Below are positions 1-8,254 of a stretch of 64,000 nt of DNA, one piece after another. The notes below the pieces were generated by a model. The model was not told the DNA's origin, ran no database searches, and saw only the letters and a program-made list of their open reading frames with translations. The position numbers were made by a program, and so were the translations under genes. This DNA is from Nocardioides ochotonae (GTDB lineage Bacteria; Actinomycetota; Actinomycetes; Propionibacteriales; Nocardioidaceae), in NCBI RefSeq assembly GCF_011420305.2, contig NZ_CP061769.1:917001-981000 (forward strand), given 5' to 3'. The first letter of the stretch is position 1. Each line of letters starts with the position of its first letter.

Positions 1-770
1 TCTACGGCGCCCTCAACACCCCGGCCCAGGCCCGCAGCCAGCTGGCGCAGATGGCGCAGGTGCTGCCGCCGCAGGTGCAGGCGCTCGTCACCGACCAGCT
101 GACCAGCATCACCACCGCCTCGACGGAGGTGCTGACCGTGCGCGGCGTGGTCGGGCTCGTGCTCGCGCTGTGGACGGCCACGACCGCCGCGGTGGCTCTC
201 ATCGACGCGTTGACCGTGGCCTACCACGAGACCGAGACCCGGGGCTTCCTGCGTCGTACGCTCCTGGGCCTGCTGTTCGTCCTCGGCGGCGCGCTCCTGC
301 TGGGCGCGGTGATCGCCCTCGCCGGGGTGATCTCCCGAGCCACCGACGATGCGCCGGGCTACGTGCGAGCCGCGGTGGCGGTGCTCGCGTGGCCGGCGCT
401 CGCGGTGCTGATGAGCACGATGCTGGCATTCCTCTACCGGTTCGCCCCGGATCGGCGGGACGCGCAGTGGCGATGGACGACGTGGGGAGCCGTGGGCGCC
501 ACCCTGCTGTGGGCGGGCACCTCCGCCGCGCTGTTCGCCTACGTGCAGAACCTCGGCACCTACGGGACCACCTACGGCTCGCTGGCGGGGGTGGCGATCA
601 GCATGTTCTGGCTCTGGCTCACCGTCCTGCTGATCGTGTTCGGGGCGGTCGTCAACGGGGAGTCGGAGCGGCAGACCCTGCGCGACTCCACGACCGGCCC
701 GGAGCGGCCGCTCGGCGAGCGCGGCGCGGTCGTCGCCGACAGCACACCGGCTGACCTCGACCGGCCCTGA
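1..770 (+). CDS. YihY/BrkB-family membrane protein (5' partial)
   Basis: The frame is open from the left edge, so the N-terminus lies outside the window. The visible part has at least four hydrophobic segments, an amphipathic stretch rich in Gln and Thr near the start, and the Gly/Tyr-rich YGTTYGSLAG segment before the last membrane helix, all typical of the YihY/BrkB family (once called ribonuclease BN). The tail of about 30 residues is polar. The family consists of inner-membrane proteins of unclear function, and it is common in actinobacterial chromosomes. Its stop codon is 7 bp from the stop of the convergent LuxR-type gene. It looks like background chromosome rather than part of the catabolic locus. 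Confidence 0.85.
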   Translation, partial: YGALNTPAQARSQLAQMAQVLPPQVQALVTDQLTSITTASTEVLTVRGVVGLVLALWTATTAAVALIDALTVAYHETETRGFLRRTLLGLLFVLGGALLLGAVIALAGVISRATDDAPGYVRAAVAVLAWPALAVLMSTMLAFLYRFAPDRRDAQWRWTTWGAVGATLLWAGTSAALFAYVQNLGTYGTTYGSLAGVAISMFWLWLTVLLIVFGAVVNGESERQTLRDSTTGPERPLGERGAVVADSTPADLDRP

Positions 771-777
771 CCGCCGC

Positions 778-1548
778 TCAGGCCGCGTCGAGGAAGGCGC
801 GGACCCGCGCCACCGCCTCGGTCCGGCTCTGCACACCGAGGCGCAGGAAGACGTTCTCGAGGTGCTTGCGGACCGTCGCCTCGGAGACGTCGAGGGCACG
901 GGCGATCTGCGCGTTGCCGGCTCCGGTGGACACCAGGCGCAGGACCTCCCACTGACGCGGGGTCAGGTGGGGGCCGCCACGCAGCTCCCGGGCCCGGCGC
1001 GTGTGCAGCTCCGCGAGGTGCGGGCGCACCAGCGCGAGCATCGCGATCTCGTGCTCGGAGAAGTCGGGCTCGTCCTTGGTGCGCCAGAGCAGGAGGCGTC
1101 GGTCCAAGCCGCCGAGCGGTGGCAACGGGACCAGGAGCTCGTCCTTGATCCCGATGTCGTCGAGCAGCGAGCCGAACGGAGTGTTGGTGTACGCCCGGCC
1201 GCGCGAGGTCTCCGCGTGATGGAGAAGTGTCGAGTGGTCGCCGGTCCGCAGCGGGCCTGCGCAGCCGTGCTCGTCCCAGAACTGCTGCCAGAACAGCGTC
1301 AGGTACTCATCGGTCGTCCCGACGACCTCCTCGCGTTCCACGCCGTCGTCGTTCACGCAGAGTGTCGAGACCCGCTTCTCGGTGACGTCCATCAGCTGGA
1401 AGGTGATGTCGAGGCACGGGATCAGCTCGCGCAGCCCGACCAGGACGTCGGCGTAGAAGATGTCGTCGGCGGCAGCGGGCCGGCACCGGTCGAGCACGTC
1501 CAGAAGGGCGCAGAGATCACAGTCCGTGATCATCGTGCGGTCCGGCAC
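778..1548 (-). CDS. LuxR-type transcriptional regulator
   Basis: About 256 residues. The last 65 residues form a LuxR/FixJ-type helix-turn-helix (LTPRQWEVLRLVSTG, then IARALDVSEATVRKHLENV), which supports DNA binding. The N-terminal 190 residues look like a GAF-type or other small sensor domain with no receiver aspartate pattern, so the signal is unknown. I chose the GTG start at 1548 because a perfect GGAGG lies 7 bp upstream of it (complement of 1556-1560); the later ATG at 1533 has no such site. It is divergent from a small secreted protein gene, from which it is separated by 137 bp. A link to the catabolic locus is not evident. Confidence 0.85.
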   Translation of the reverse strand: MPDRTMITDCDLCALLDVLDRCRPAAADDIFYADVLVGLRELIPCLDITFQLMDVTEKRVSTLCVNDDGVEREEVVGTTDEYLTLFWQQFWDEHGCAGPLRTGDHSTLLHHAETSRGRAYTNTPFGSLLDDIGIKDELLVPLPPLGGLDRRLLLWRTKDEPDFSEHEIAMLALVRPHLAELHTRRARELRGGPHLTPRQWEVLRLVSTGAGNAQIARALDVSEATVRKHLENVFLRLGVQSRTEAVARVRAFLDAA

Positions 1549-1685
1549 GGCGCTACCTCCGATGCGTCCGTCCCACCACACTACGACCACCGGGCGGGCT
1601 CGAGCATGCGCGTTTTCGCGTACGTCGATCCGCCAACGAAGAACGTCGCATGGCGTCTGCGAGCGGCTCGGCGCACCGTCGGACC

Positions 1686-1991
1686 ATGACCATCGCATCG
1701 ACCACCCGCCGCCGGGCCACGATCGCCGTCGCCGCAGCGGCCACAGGCCTGGTGGTCGGTGCGCTGCCGGTCGCCACCCTCGCCAGCGCTCCCGTCCAGC
1801 CGGCACCTCCCGACGTCCCCGCCCACATCGACCGCACCGACGACCGCACCGACGGGGACGGCAGCTACAGCACCGGCGGCAGCCATGTCGAGCGAGGCTG
1901 CTTCACGGCGCGTTCCGCCTGGGGCGAGGGCGGCGAGCACGTGCCCCGCTGCTTCACCTACATCGCCAACAGGCCGGCGGAGGCGCGCTGA
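1686..1991 (+). CDS. small secreted protein, unknown function
   Basis: About 101 residues. The N-terminus has a basic region (TTRRR) followed by a hydrophobic Ala/Val/Leu stretch ending in an ALPVATLASA-type cleavage region, consistent with a Sec signal peptide. The mature part is short, polar and has two cysteines (in ERGCFTARS and PRCFTYIAN), which could form a disulfide. The ATG at 1686 was preferred over the upstream ATG at 1650 because it puts the signal peptide at the N-terminus. No family recognised. It is divergent from the LuxR-type gene. Confidence 0.55.
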   Translation: MTIASTTRRRATIAVAAAATGLVVGALPVATLASAPVQPAPPDVPAHIDRTDDRTDGDGSYSTGGSHVERGCFTARSAWGEGGEHVPRCFTYIANRPAEAR

Positions 1992-1997
1992 CCGACG

Positions 1998-2024
1998 CCC
2001 TCGAGCCGGCTCAGCCGTCGAGGG
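1998..2024. terminator. weak convergent hairpin
   Basis: CCCTCGA at 1998-2004 pairs with TCGAGGG at 2018-2024 around a 13-nt loop, between the convergent ends of the small secreted protein gene and the DUF3224 gene. The stem is only 7 bp and lacks a clear U tract. Confidence 0.35.
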
Positions 2025-2433
2025 TGTAGTCGAGCAGCAGCCGGTGGGTCCCGTCGGCGTCGACGTCGATGCGACCCGTGCCGGCGATGCCGGTGAGGTC
2101 CCCGGCGCCGCTGTGCGGGACGATCACGAGGTGCTCGTCGAAGCGGTCGGAGCCGTGCGTCGACGCCGCGTGCACCACGTTGAAGGTGCCGCGCCGTCCG
2201 CCGAGCACGCCGTCGATCGCCTCGACGGCGGCGTACGAGCCGTGCCCGGTGCCGGGATTCAGGCAACCCAGGAACCAGGTCACCGAGTGGCCGGCCAGGT
2301 CGCCCTGGAAGGTCTTGACCATCTGGGCGAGAGCCGCAGGCGCTGACGTCTCCGGGACCGGCGTGCTGCCCACGGTGGTGGGGGAGTCCGTCGGGGTCCA
2401 GTCGGAGACCGTGAAGGTCGAGGTTGCGTGCAT
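2011..2433 (-). CDS. DUF3224-family protein
   Basis: 140 residues. The pattern matches the DUF3224 family: N-terminal strand (ATSTFTVSDWTP), a central segment with VKTFQGDLAGHSVTWFL, a YAAVEAIDGVLGGRRGTF segment, and the terminal SGAGDLTGIAGTGRI loop. The family is a small single-domain beta-barrel related in fold to allene oxide cyclase; members are widespread in actinobacteria and their biochemical role is unknown. It ends close to the convergent secreted protein gene and is separated by a terminator-like hairpin from the membrane protein gene at 2549. Confidence 0.8.
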   Translation of the reverse strand: MHATSTFTVSDWTPTDSPTTVGSTPVPETSAPAALAQMVKTFQGDLAGHSVTWFLGCLNPGTGHGSYAAVEAIDGVLGGRRGTFNVVHAASTHGSDRFDEHLVIVPHSGAGDLTGIAGTGRIDVDADGTHRLLLDYTLDG

Positions 2434-2490
2434 GCAACGACGCTAGTGACCCCCGGCGACGTCGGCCACCACGAATCCGGCGGCCGCGGT

Positions 2491-2538
2491 ACGACGACGG
2501 GCCCGACCCACCGCGAGGTGGACCGGGCCCGACGTCGT
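2491..2538. terminator. hairpin downstream of membrane protein gene
   Basis: A long interrupted inverted repeat: ACGACG, CGGGCCCG and CCACC on the left pair with GGTGG, CGGGCCCG and CGTCGT on the right around a GCGA loop. It follows the stop of the minus-strand gene at 2549. Confidence 0.55.
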
Positions 2539-2548
2539 ACGACGCGGC

Positions 2549-3280
2549 TCAGCCGGCGAGCGTGCCCGGCTTGAAGACGCCCAGGAACGAGGCGATCAGG
2601 ACCAGCACCCAGATCGAGTAGACCCACGGCACGGCGCGCTTCATCGCGCCGCCGATGCCGGCCTCGACCTCGGGGGTGGAGCCGGTGGTCATCAGGGCCC
2701 CGAACGCGGGCCCGAACGGACGCAGCGCGACGCGGATCATGATCCCGCAGAAGATGCAGAGGGCGTAGGCGATGATCTTGCCCGCGAGCCACTTCGGGTT
2801 GGTGTCGACGCCGAAGGGGGAGTCGACGGCCAAGGCGTACATCGCGGCGGCCAGCAGGCCCACGGTGATGCCGATGCGGACCACCCAGTCGGCGCGGTAG
2901 GCCAGGTCGGCGTGCTTCGCGGGGGACTTGAAGAAGGCGATCAGCATGATCGCCAGCCAGGCCAGCGAGCCGATCCAGGCGAGCGCCAGCGGCCACCCGT
3001 AGAAGATGTCGCGGCCGATGTCGCCGGCCGCCATCAGGGTGACACCGCTGGGCAGCATCAGGATCAGGCAGACCCGCGGCGCCAGGTCGACCATGTGCAT
3101 GATCTTCATGGCCGTCGCGCGGGCGGCCGGCGTGATGCTCGGGTCGACCACGAACTTGCTGGAGTAGAACACTCCGAGGTCGCTGCCCAGCCAGTAGGTC
3201 ACCAGCAGGATGTGCAGGAGGATCGCGAAGCTGTGCAGGTCGAAACCGACTGCGGGTTCGATCGTCGCAGCGAGGTCCAT
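2549..3280 (-). CDS. multi-pass membrane protein, unknown function
   Basis: 243 residues with about six or seven hydrophobic helices. His and Trp residues sit in the first helix (LHILLVTYWLGSDLG) and a second His-containing helix follows (IMHMVDLAPRVCLIL). This resembles the layout of CopD-like or PuuD-like membrane domains that can hold b-type heme, but I cannot assign it to a family with confidence. A GGAG site precedes the ATG. It lies 70 bp downstream of the acyl-CoA synthetase gene on the same strand and is probably co-transcribed with it from the promoter that carries the first IclR-type site. Confidence 0.75.
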   Translation of the reverse strand: MDLAATIEPAVGFDLHSFAILLHILLVTYWLGSDLGVFYSSKFVVDPSITPAARATAMKIMHMVDLAPRVCLILMLPSGVTLMAAGDIGRDIFYGWPLALAWIGSLAWLAIMLIAFFKSPAKHADLAYRADWVVRIGITVGLLAAAMYALAVDSPFGVDTNPKWLAGKIIAYALCIFCGIMIRVALRPFGPAFGALMTTGSTPEVEAGIGGAMKRAVPWVYSIWVLVLIASFLGVFKPGTLAG

Positions 3281-3350
3281 GGGTCTCCGTTCGAGGGCAA
3301 GACGGGATGGGGAGCGCCGCGCGGGCGGCGGCTCGGAGGCAGGGGCAGGC

Positions 3351-4877
3351 TCAGAGCTGGATGTCGCGCTTGACGACCTTGCCCGCGGCGTTGCGGGGCA
3401 GGACGTCGGTGGTCGACCAGCGACGCGGGATCTTGAAGCCGGCGAGACGCTCGCGGCAGAACGACTCCAGGTCGTCGGTGTCGAGGGTGGCGCCAGGGGC
3501 CAGGACGAGCACCGCCGCGACCTCCTCGCCCCACTTCTCCGAGGCGACGCCGAGCACCGCCGCCTCGGACACCGTCGGGTGCTCGGCCAGGACGTCCTCG
3601 ACCTCGCGGGGATAGACGTTGATCCCGCCGGACACGATCATGTCGCTCTTGCGCCCGACGATGTGGATGAACCCGTCCTTGTCGAGGGAGACCAGGTCGC
3701 CACAGGTGACGAAGCCGTCCTCGGTGGTGCAGCGGGCGGTCGCTTCGGGGTTCTTGAAGTAGCCGTTCATCAGGTACGGCGAGCGGCTGAACAGCTCGCC
3801 GCTGCCGCCGGGCCCGACCTCGGCGCCGGCGTCGTCGATGACGCGGACCTCGGTCATGAACCACGGCTGGCCCACCGACCCGGGCCGGCTGGTGGCCTCG
3901 TCGGGGCGCAGGTTGGTGATGATGCCGCTCTCGGTCGAGCCGTAGAGCTCGTGGACGTCGACGCCGGGGAAGGCGCCCATGACCCACTGCTTGAGCTCCC
4001 ACGGCAGGGCCGAGGCGTTGAAGTACAGGGTGTCCAGGCTGGACAGGTCGGCGGTGGCGATCGCCTCGTCGCCGAGCCCGCGCAGCATCTGCGCGTGGGC
4101 GGGCACCAGGAAGACCGACTGCACGCCGTGCTTCGCCACCAGCTCGAGCATCGCGGTGGGCGACCACTTGTTCAGCATCACCACGGTGCCGCCGGTGAAG
4201 ACCGGAGCGTAGCCGAACGCGAACCCGGCGCCGTGGTACATCGGCGCGACCGCGAGCGAGGTCCGGCCATTGCCCAGGCCCCATTCGGTGGCGGCCTGGT
4301 AGAAGGTCAGCGACCGCGAGCGGTGGCTGATCATCACGCCCTTGGGCTGACCTGTCGTCCCGGAGGTGTAGGCGATGCAGAACGGGTCGGTCTCCGCGAC
4401 CGGGCGGCGCGGGTCGACCGGCGAGGCGGCCGCGAGCGCCGCGTCGTACGTCGGGAACTCGCTGCTCTGCCCGACCACCACGAGGGGCAGCCCGGCGGCA
4501 CGGACGGCCGGGCCGACGACGTCGACGAGGTCGTCGGCCGCGATCACGGCGCGCGCCTCGGAGTGCTCGAGGATGAACTCGGCCTCGGCGGCGGTGTAGC
4601 GCGGGTTGACCGGGACCATCGTCATCCCCGCCATCGCGATGCCGCAGGCGATCTCGGGGTGCTCGAGGCGGTTGCCGAGGCCGACGGCCACGTGGGCGCC
4701 GTCCTCGAGGCCGAGACCGATGAGCATGTTCGCGACCCGGGCCGCCCGCTCGCCGAGCTGGGCGTAGGTCAGGCTGCGGTCGCCGTCGACGACGGCGAGA
4801 CGCTGGGGCGTCGCGCGGACGAACTCACGGACACCGTTGGCGATGTTGAGGGGGGCGCCGCCCGGGGCGAGTGACAT
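3351..4877 (-). CDS. AMP-forming acyl-CoA synthetase / ligase
   Basis: 508 residues, normal for the ANL superfamily. Visible landmarks are the P-loop-like phosphate-binding motif YTSGTTGQPKGV, the aromatic YGSTESG motif that binds adenine, the hinge region CGDLVSLDKDGFIHIVGRKSD, and the C-terminal GKVVKRDI lysine segment used for adenylation. The enzyme would activate a carboxylic acid as an acyl-AMP and transfer it to CoA; the substrate cannot be read from sequence. The ATG at 4877 was chosen because a GGAAGG site precedes it. It is divergent from the first IclR gene, and a GAAAC-N3-GTTCC palindrome lies in the shared promoter region. Confidence 0.92.
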   Translation of the reverse strand: MSLAPGGAPLNIANGVREFVRATPQRLAVVDGDRSLTYAQLGERAARVANMLIGLGLEDGAHVAVGLGNRLEHPEIACGIAMAGMTMVPVNPRYTAAEAEFILEHSEARAVIAADDLVDVVGPAVRAAGLPLVVVGQSSEFPTYDAALAAASPVDPRRPVAETDPFCIAYTSGTTGQPKGVMISHRSRSLTFYQAATEWGLGNGRTSLAVAPMYHGAGFAFGYAPVFTGGTVVMLNKWSPTAMLELVAKHGVQSVFLVPAHAQMLRGLGDEAIATADLSSLDTLYFNASALPWELKQWVMGAFPGVDVHELYGSTESGIITNLRPDEATSRPGSVGQPWFMTEVRVIDDAGAEVGPGGSGELFSRSPYLMNGYFKNPEATARCTTEDGFVTCGDLVSLDKDGFIHIVGRKSDMIVSGGINVYPREVEDVLAEHPTVSEAAVLGVASEKWGEEVAAVLVLAPGATLDTDDLESFCRERLAGFKIPRRWSTTDVLPRNAAGKVVKRDIQL

Positions 4878-4903
4878 GGTTGGCCCTTCCGGTTTCGAGA
4901 TAC

Positions 4904-4916
4904 GAAACAGCGTTCC
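4904..4916. promoter_or_regulatory. IclR-type operator candidate 1
   Basis: GAAACAGCGTTCC, a 5-3-5 inverted repeat 27 bp upstream of the acyl-CoA synthetase start. An overlapping second palindrome, GTTTCG-N5-CGAAAC, covers 4892-4908. The same 13-bp motif recurs at six other promoter regions in the window. Confidence 0.6.
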
Positions 4917-5172
4917 ACACCATGGCACACCTCGTCCAGCAGTTCCGTGCGGTGTCGGCCAACGGCCGGTGCTGGTCTGGGCTCGTCCGGGCCCGACCGG
5001 GGCGCTGGTTGCCAGACCCGGGAGAACGTGGGAGAAACGTCATTGCCCTGCGTGGAACAGGGGGACGCGGCGAACCGTTGGGTGCTGCGAGGCCCGACGG
5101 GGCGACGTGGGCGGCTCTCGCTCCCGTGACGACGACGACAAGATGTCCAGACATCTCCCAAGGAGTTCAGCC

Positions 5173-5982
5173 ATGTCCCCTACGGCCAAGTCGGTTGCCG
5201 GCGGCGAGAGCCACGGCAGCGCCACCATCGCCACCGTCGAGCGCGCAGCGGACATCCTCCTGCACCTCGCGAACTCCCGCGGCCCGGACTTCGGGATCAC
5301 CGAGCTCAGCGAGCAGCTCGGGATGTCGAAGGCGGCCATCCACCGGGTCCTGGCCTCGCTGCGCAGCCGCGGCCTGGTCGACCTCGACGAGCGCACCCGG
5401 CGCTACTCCCTGGGCGTCGGCGCCCTCCGTCTGGGCCTGGCCTACCTCGACCGCATCGACGTACGCCGGATGGGGCGCCCGACCCTCGAGCAGCTCTCGG
5501 CGCGCACCAACGAGACGGCGACCCTCTCGGTGCTGCTCGGTGGCCGCGAGCGCATCTACGTCGACCAGGTGACCCCCGACCGCGAGGTCATCATGTCGGT
5601 CTCGCTCGGTGAGCCCTACCCGCTGCACGCGGGCGCCTCGGGCCGCACGTTCCTTGCCTACCTCCCCGAGGACCAGGGGGAGACCTACCTCAACGAGGTG
5701 CCGCTGGACGCGCTGACCGCCAGCACGATCATCGACGCCGACACCTTGCGCGAGTCGCTGGCCGAGATCCGCACCCAGGGCTGGGCCCGGTCCTCCGGCG
5801 AGCGCAAGAGCGGTGCCGCCTCGGTGGCCGCGCCTGTGCGCAGCCACGACGGCTACCCGATCGCGGTGATCAGCGTCTGCGGGCCTGCGGAGCGCCTCGC
5901 GGGGGAGTTCGAGGGCTGCCGCGACGCCCTCGTGCACGCCGCGCGCACCATGTCGCGCCAGTTCGGCTGGACCGGGGACTGA
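5173..5982 (+). CDS. IclR-family transcriptional regulator 1
   Basis: 269 residues. An N-terminal winged helix (about residues 20-80, with ITELSEQLGMSKAAIHRVLASLRSRG as recognition helices, shown here only as family pattern) is followed by the IclR effector domain (SLGEPYPLHAGASGRTFLAYL, then the ISVCGPAERL segment). IclR proteins bind palindromes and respond to small aromatic or carboxylic ligands. The ATG at 5173 has AGGAG 7 bp upstream. It is close in sequence to the IclR gene at 20760 throughout, so the two are paralogues. It is divergent from the acyl-CoA synthetase, and candidate operators lie on both sides of it. Confidence 0.92.
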   Translation: MSPTAKSVAGGESHGSATIATVERAADILLHLANSRGPDFGITELSEQLGMSKAAIHRVLASLRSRGLVDLDERTRRYSLGVGALRLGLAYLDRIDVRRMGRPTLEQLSARTNETATLSVLLGGRERIYVDQVTPDREVIMSVSLGEPYPLHAGASGRTFLAYLPEDQGETYLNEVPLDALTASTIIDADTLRESLAEIRTQGWARSSGERKSGAASVAAPVRSHDGYPIAVISVCGPAERLAGEFEGCRDALVHAARTMSRQFGWTGD

Positions 5983-6042
5983 GCGCCCGGGGCCGGCCCC
6001 CGCTCCCAGAATTAACATGAACGTTCCGGCGTTACCTCTTGT

Positions 6043-6055
6043 GGAACAGCGTTCC
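6043..6055. promoter_or_regulatory. IclR-type operator candidate 2
   Basis: GGAACAGCGTTCC, a 5-3-5 palindrome 108 bp upstream of the VOC gene that heads the first Dpp operon. Confidence 0.6.
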
Positions 6056-6163
6056 TCTAAGTGAAACTCCTGTCTAGCGCGGTGCTGTCGGCCGAGGTCG
6101 GCGCGCGCCGTGCCATCGGCCGGTCGTCCGCGTCTGCGGCGCTGCACAGGAACGAGGAACGCG

Positions 6164-7111
6164 ATGGGCTCGCACCGATCCGTGCTGTACGGCGGCCTGA
6201 TCTCGACCGCGACACCCGAGGAGCACATCCGCCTCTTCAGTGACGTGTTCGGCATGGCCGTCGTCGGCACCACCCGCCTCGACGCCGCCGCGGCCAGCGC
6301 GCTCTTCGACGCGCCGCTGAGCGGCGCGGAGCTCGTGGTGCTCCAGACGCCCGGCGTCGAGTCCGGCGTGGTGCTGGTGAGCTTCACGCCCACCTCGGCG
6401 GAGACCGTGCGCAGCTATGAGACCCGCGTCGACCGCGACGCCCTCAAGGTCATCGACTTCTACGCGCCGGACTACGAGGACGCGATCGCGCACGCCCGCG
6501 GCCTCGGCTACGAGGTCGTCGAGGCCGAGGCGGAGTACGAGCTCGCCGCCGGCACCTTCCGCGAGGCCCACCTGTGGGCGCCGGACAACGTGGTGACCGC
6601 GTTCCTCGGCGGCCCGGCCGAGTTCTTCGCCGACTTCGCCCAGGTGGGCGACCGGCGTACCAGCGAGGTGCAGAGCATCTCCGCGCCGGTGAGCGACGGC
6701 GCGCCCGTGGTCGAGTTCTACCGCGAGGTCCTCGGCTGGGACGTCGTCTTCGAGTACGCCATCGACGACCCGAGCTTCTCCGCGCTGGTGGGGATCGAGG
6801 AGCCGCTCCGGCTGCGCTCGCGCAACGTCGGGCCGAGCACCCGGGAGCCGTACCTCGGCCTCATCGACTACGGCCTGCCTGCCGACGTCGGCGGCTCGCT
6901 GCTCGGGCGCAGCGTCGCCCCGCGGCGCGGGCTGCTCGGCGCGGTGGTGCTCGTCGGTGACCTCGGGGCCGTGGTCGCTGCCGCGGGCGGCGCCGCCGGA
7001 CCGGTCCAGGCCCTGGACCCCGTCGCCTTCGTGGGCCCGCGTGCCTGCGTGCTGACCCCGCCGCACGGCGTGCCGCACCTGGTCCTGGAGCGGGCGGGGC
7101 TGACGGCGTGA
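6164..7111 (+). CDS. VOC-superfamily protein (glyoxalase/bleomycin-resistance fold)
   Basis: 315 residues. Two consecutive regions show the paired beta-alpha-beta-beta-beta pattern of the vicinal oxygen chelate fold; the first starts at VLYGGLISTATPEEHIRLFSDVFGM and the second around VQSISAPVSDGAPVVEFYREVLG. The usual metal-binding His at the start of each module is not obvious, so a catalytic role is uncertain. The ATG at 6164 has a GAGGAA site just upstream. It heads the operon of the first Dpp-type importer, 172 bp before the permease, and sits behind operator candidate 2. The VOC gene at 11474 is a distant relative of similar length. Possible roles are ring or lactone chemistry or substrate binding. 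Confidence 0.75.
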   Translation: MGSHRSVLYGGLISTATPEEHIRLFSDVFGMAVVGTTRLDAAAASALFDAPLSGAELVVLQTPGVESGVVLVSFTPTSAETVRSYETRVDRDALKVIDFYAPDYEDAIAHARGLGYEVVEAEAEYELAAGTFREAHLWAPDNVVTAFLGGPAEFFADFAQVGDRRTSEVQSISAPVSDGAPVVEFYREVLGWDVVFEYAIDDPSFSALVGIEEPLRLRSRNVGPSTREPYLGLIDYGLPADVGGSLLGRSVAPRRGLLGAVVLVGDLGAVVAAAGGAAGPVQALDPVAFVGPRACVLTPPHGVPHLVLERAGLTA

Positions 7112-7283
7112 CGAGAGTTTCGAGGAATGCCGACGGCGTGGTCCGTACGACGGACGCGCCGGACGGCGAGAGGAGTGGAGCCGTGAGGCGGACGCAGAGG
7201 GAAGTGGGGCGCCGAGCGCCCCGGTGCTCGACCTGGTCGGGGGCCGAGCGCGACGCGCGCGCGGTCGCTCGAGAGGACGCGGC

Positions 7284-8249
7284 ATGCTGAGGATGACGCT
7301 GTCACGGCTCGCCTCGGCGGTGCCGGTGCTGATCGTGATCTCGATGGTGTCGTTCGCGCTGCTGCGGCTCTCGCCCGGCGACCCGGCGCTGCTCTCGGTC
7401 GGGATGGAGGCGCCGGCGGAGGCGCTGGCCCAGGCCCGTGCCGAGATGCGGCTCGACGACCCGATCTGGTCGCAGTACTGGGCCTGGGCGACCGACATGC
7501 TGCGCGGCGACCTGGGCACGTCGTACTCCGACAAGGCCCCGGTCACCCAGGCGATCGCCGACCGGCTGCCCGCGACGCTGCAGCTCGCCGTCCTGGCACT
7601 GCTGCTCATCGTGCTCATCGGCGTCCCGCTCGGCGTGCTGTCCGCGCTGCGCGCCAACCGGCTCACCGACCAGATCATCCGGGTCGGCTCGCTGGCAGGC
7701 ATCTCGGTGCCGAACTTCGTGGTCGCGCTGTTCCTGGTGCTGGCCTTCGGGTGGTGGTTCCCCGGGATCATGCCGTACCAGGGCTTCGTCCCCCTGATGG
7801 AGGATCCGCTGCTCAGCCTCAAGACCACGCTGCTCCCGGCGATCGCCCTCGCCGCGCCGCAGGTCGGCCTGGTGGCGCGGCTCACCCGGTCCAGCATGCT
7901 CGAGGTCCTCGGTCAGGACTACGTGTCCGCGGCTCGGGCCATGGGCGTGCGCGAGCGGGTGATCATCTGGAAGGACACGCTGCGCAACGCGCTGCTGCCC
8001 GTGGTGACGGTGCTCGGCGTCCAGACCGGGTTCCTGCTCGGCGGGTCCGTCGTCGTGGAGACCGTCTTCGGCATCCCCGGCCTGGGCCGGCTGCTCGTGG
8101 AGTCCTTCACCATCCGCGACTACCCGGTGACCATCGGCGTGATGATGTTCATCGCCGCGGTCTTCGTCTTCATCAACATCGTCGTCGACCTGCTCTACGG
8201 GGTCATCAACCCCCGCATCCGGGTCGGCTACGCGAGCGGGAAGGAGTGA
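7284..8249 (+). CDS. Dpp/Opp-type ABC importer permease (DppB-like), system 1
   Basis: 321 residues with six membrane segments. It has the N-terminal hydrophobic anchor (LASAVPVLIVISMVSFALL), the family segment LRLSPGDPALL, and the cytoplasmic coupling loop EVLGQDYVSAARAMGVRERV that contacts the ATPase. ATG at 7284 was preferred to earlier in-frame starts because a GAGAGGA site precedes it and it gives the standard N-terminus. It pairs with the DppC-like gene that follows. Dpp systems take up dipeptides, and some also take heme or 5-aminolevulinate. No binding-protein gene accompanies this set. Confidence 0.92.
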   Translation: MLRMTLSRLASAVPVLIVISMVSFALLRLSPGDPALLSVGMEAPAEALAQARAEMRLDDPIWSQYWAWATDMLRGDLGTSYSDKAPVTQAIADRLPATLQLAVLALLLIVLIGVPLGVLSALRANRLTDQIIRVGSLAGISVPNFVVALFLVLAFGWWFPGIMPYQGFVPLMEDPLLSLKTTLLPAIALAAPQVGLVARLTRSSMLEVLGQDYVSAARAMGVRERVIIWKDTLRNALLPVVTVLGVQTGFLLGGSVVVETVFGIPGLGRLLVESFTIRDYPVTIGVMMFIAAVFVFINIVVDLLYGVINPRIRVGYASGKE

Positions 8250-8254
8250 GCGCG

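Noticed and set aside
7108..7290. 60-codon frame between the VOC gene and the first Dpp permease
   Set aside because: No ribosome-binding site, Arg-rich translation without hydrophobic or structural features; more likely untranslated spacer.
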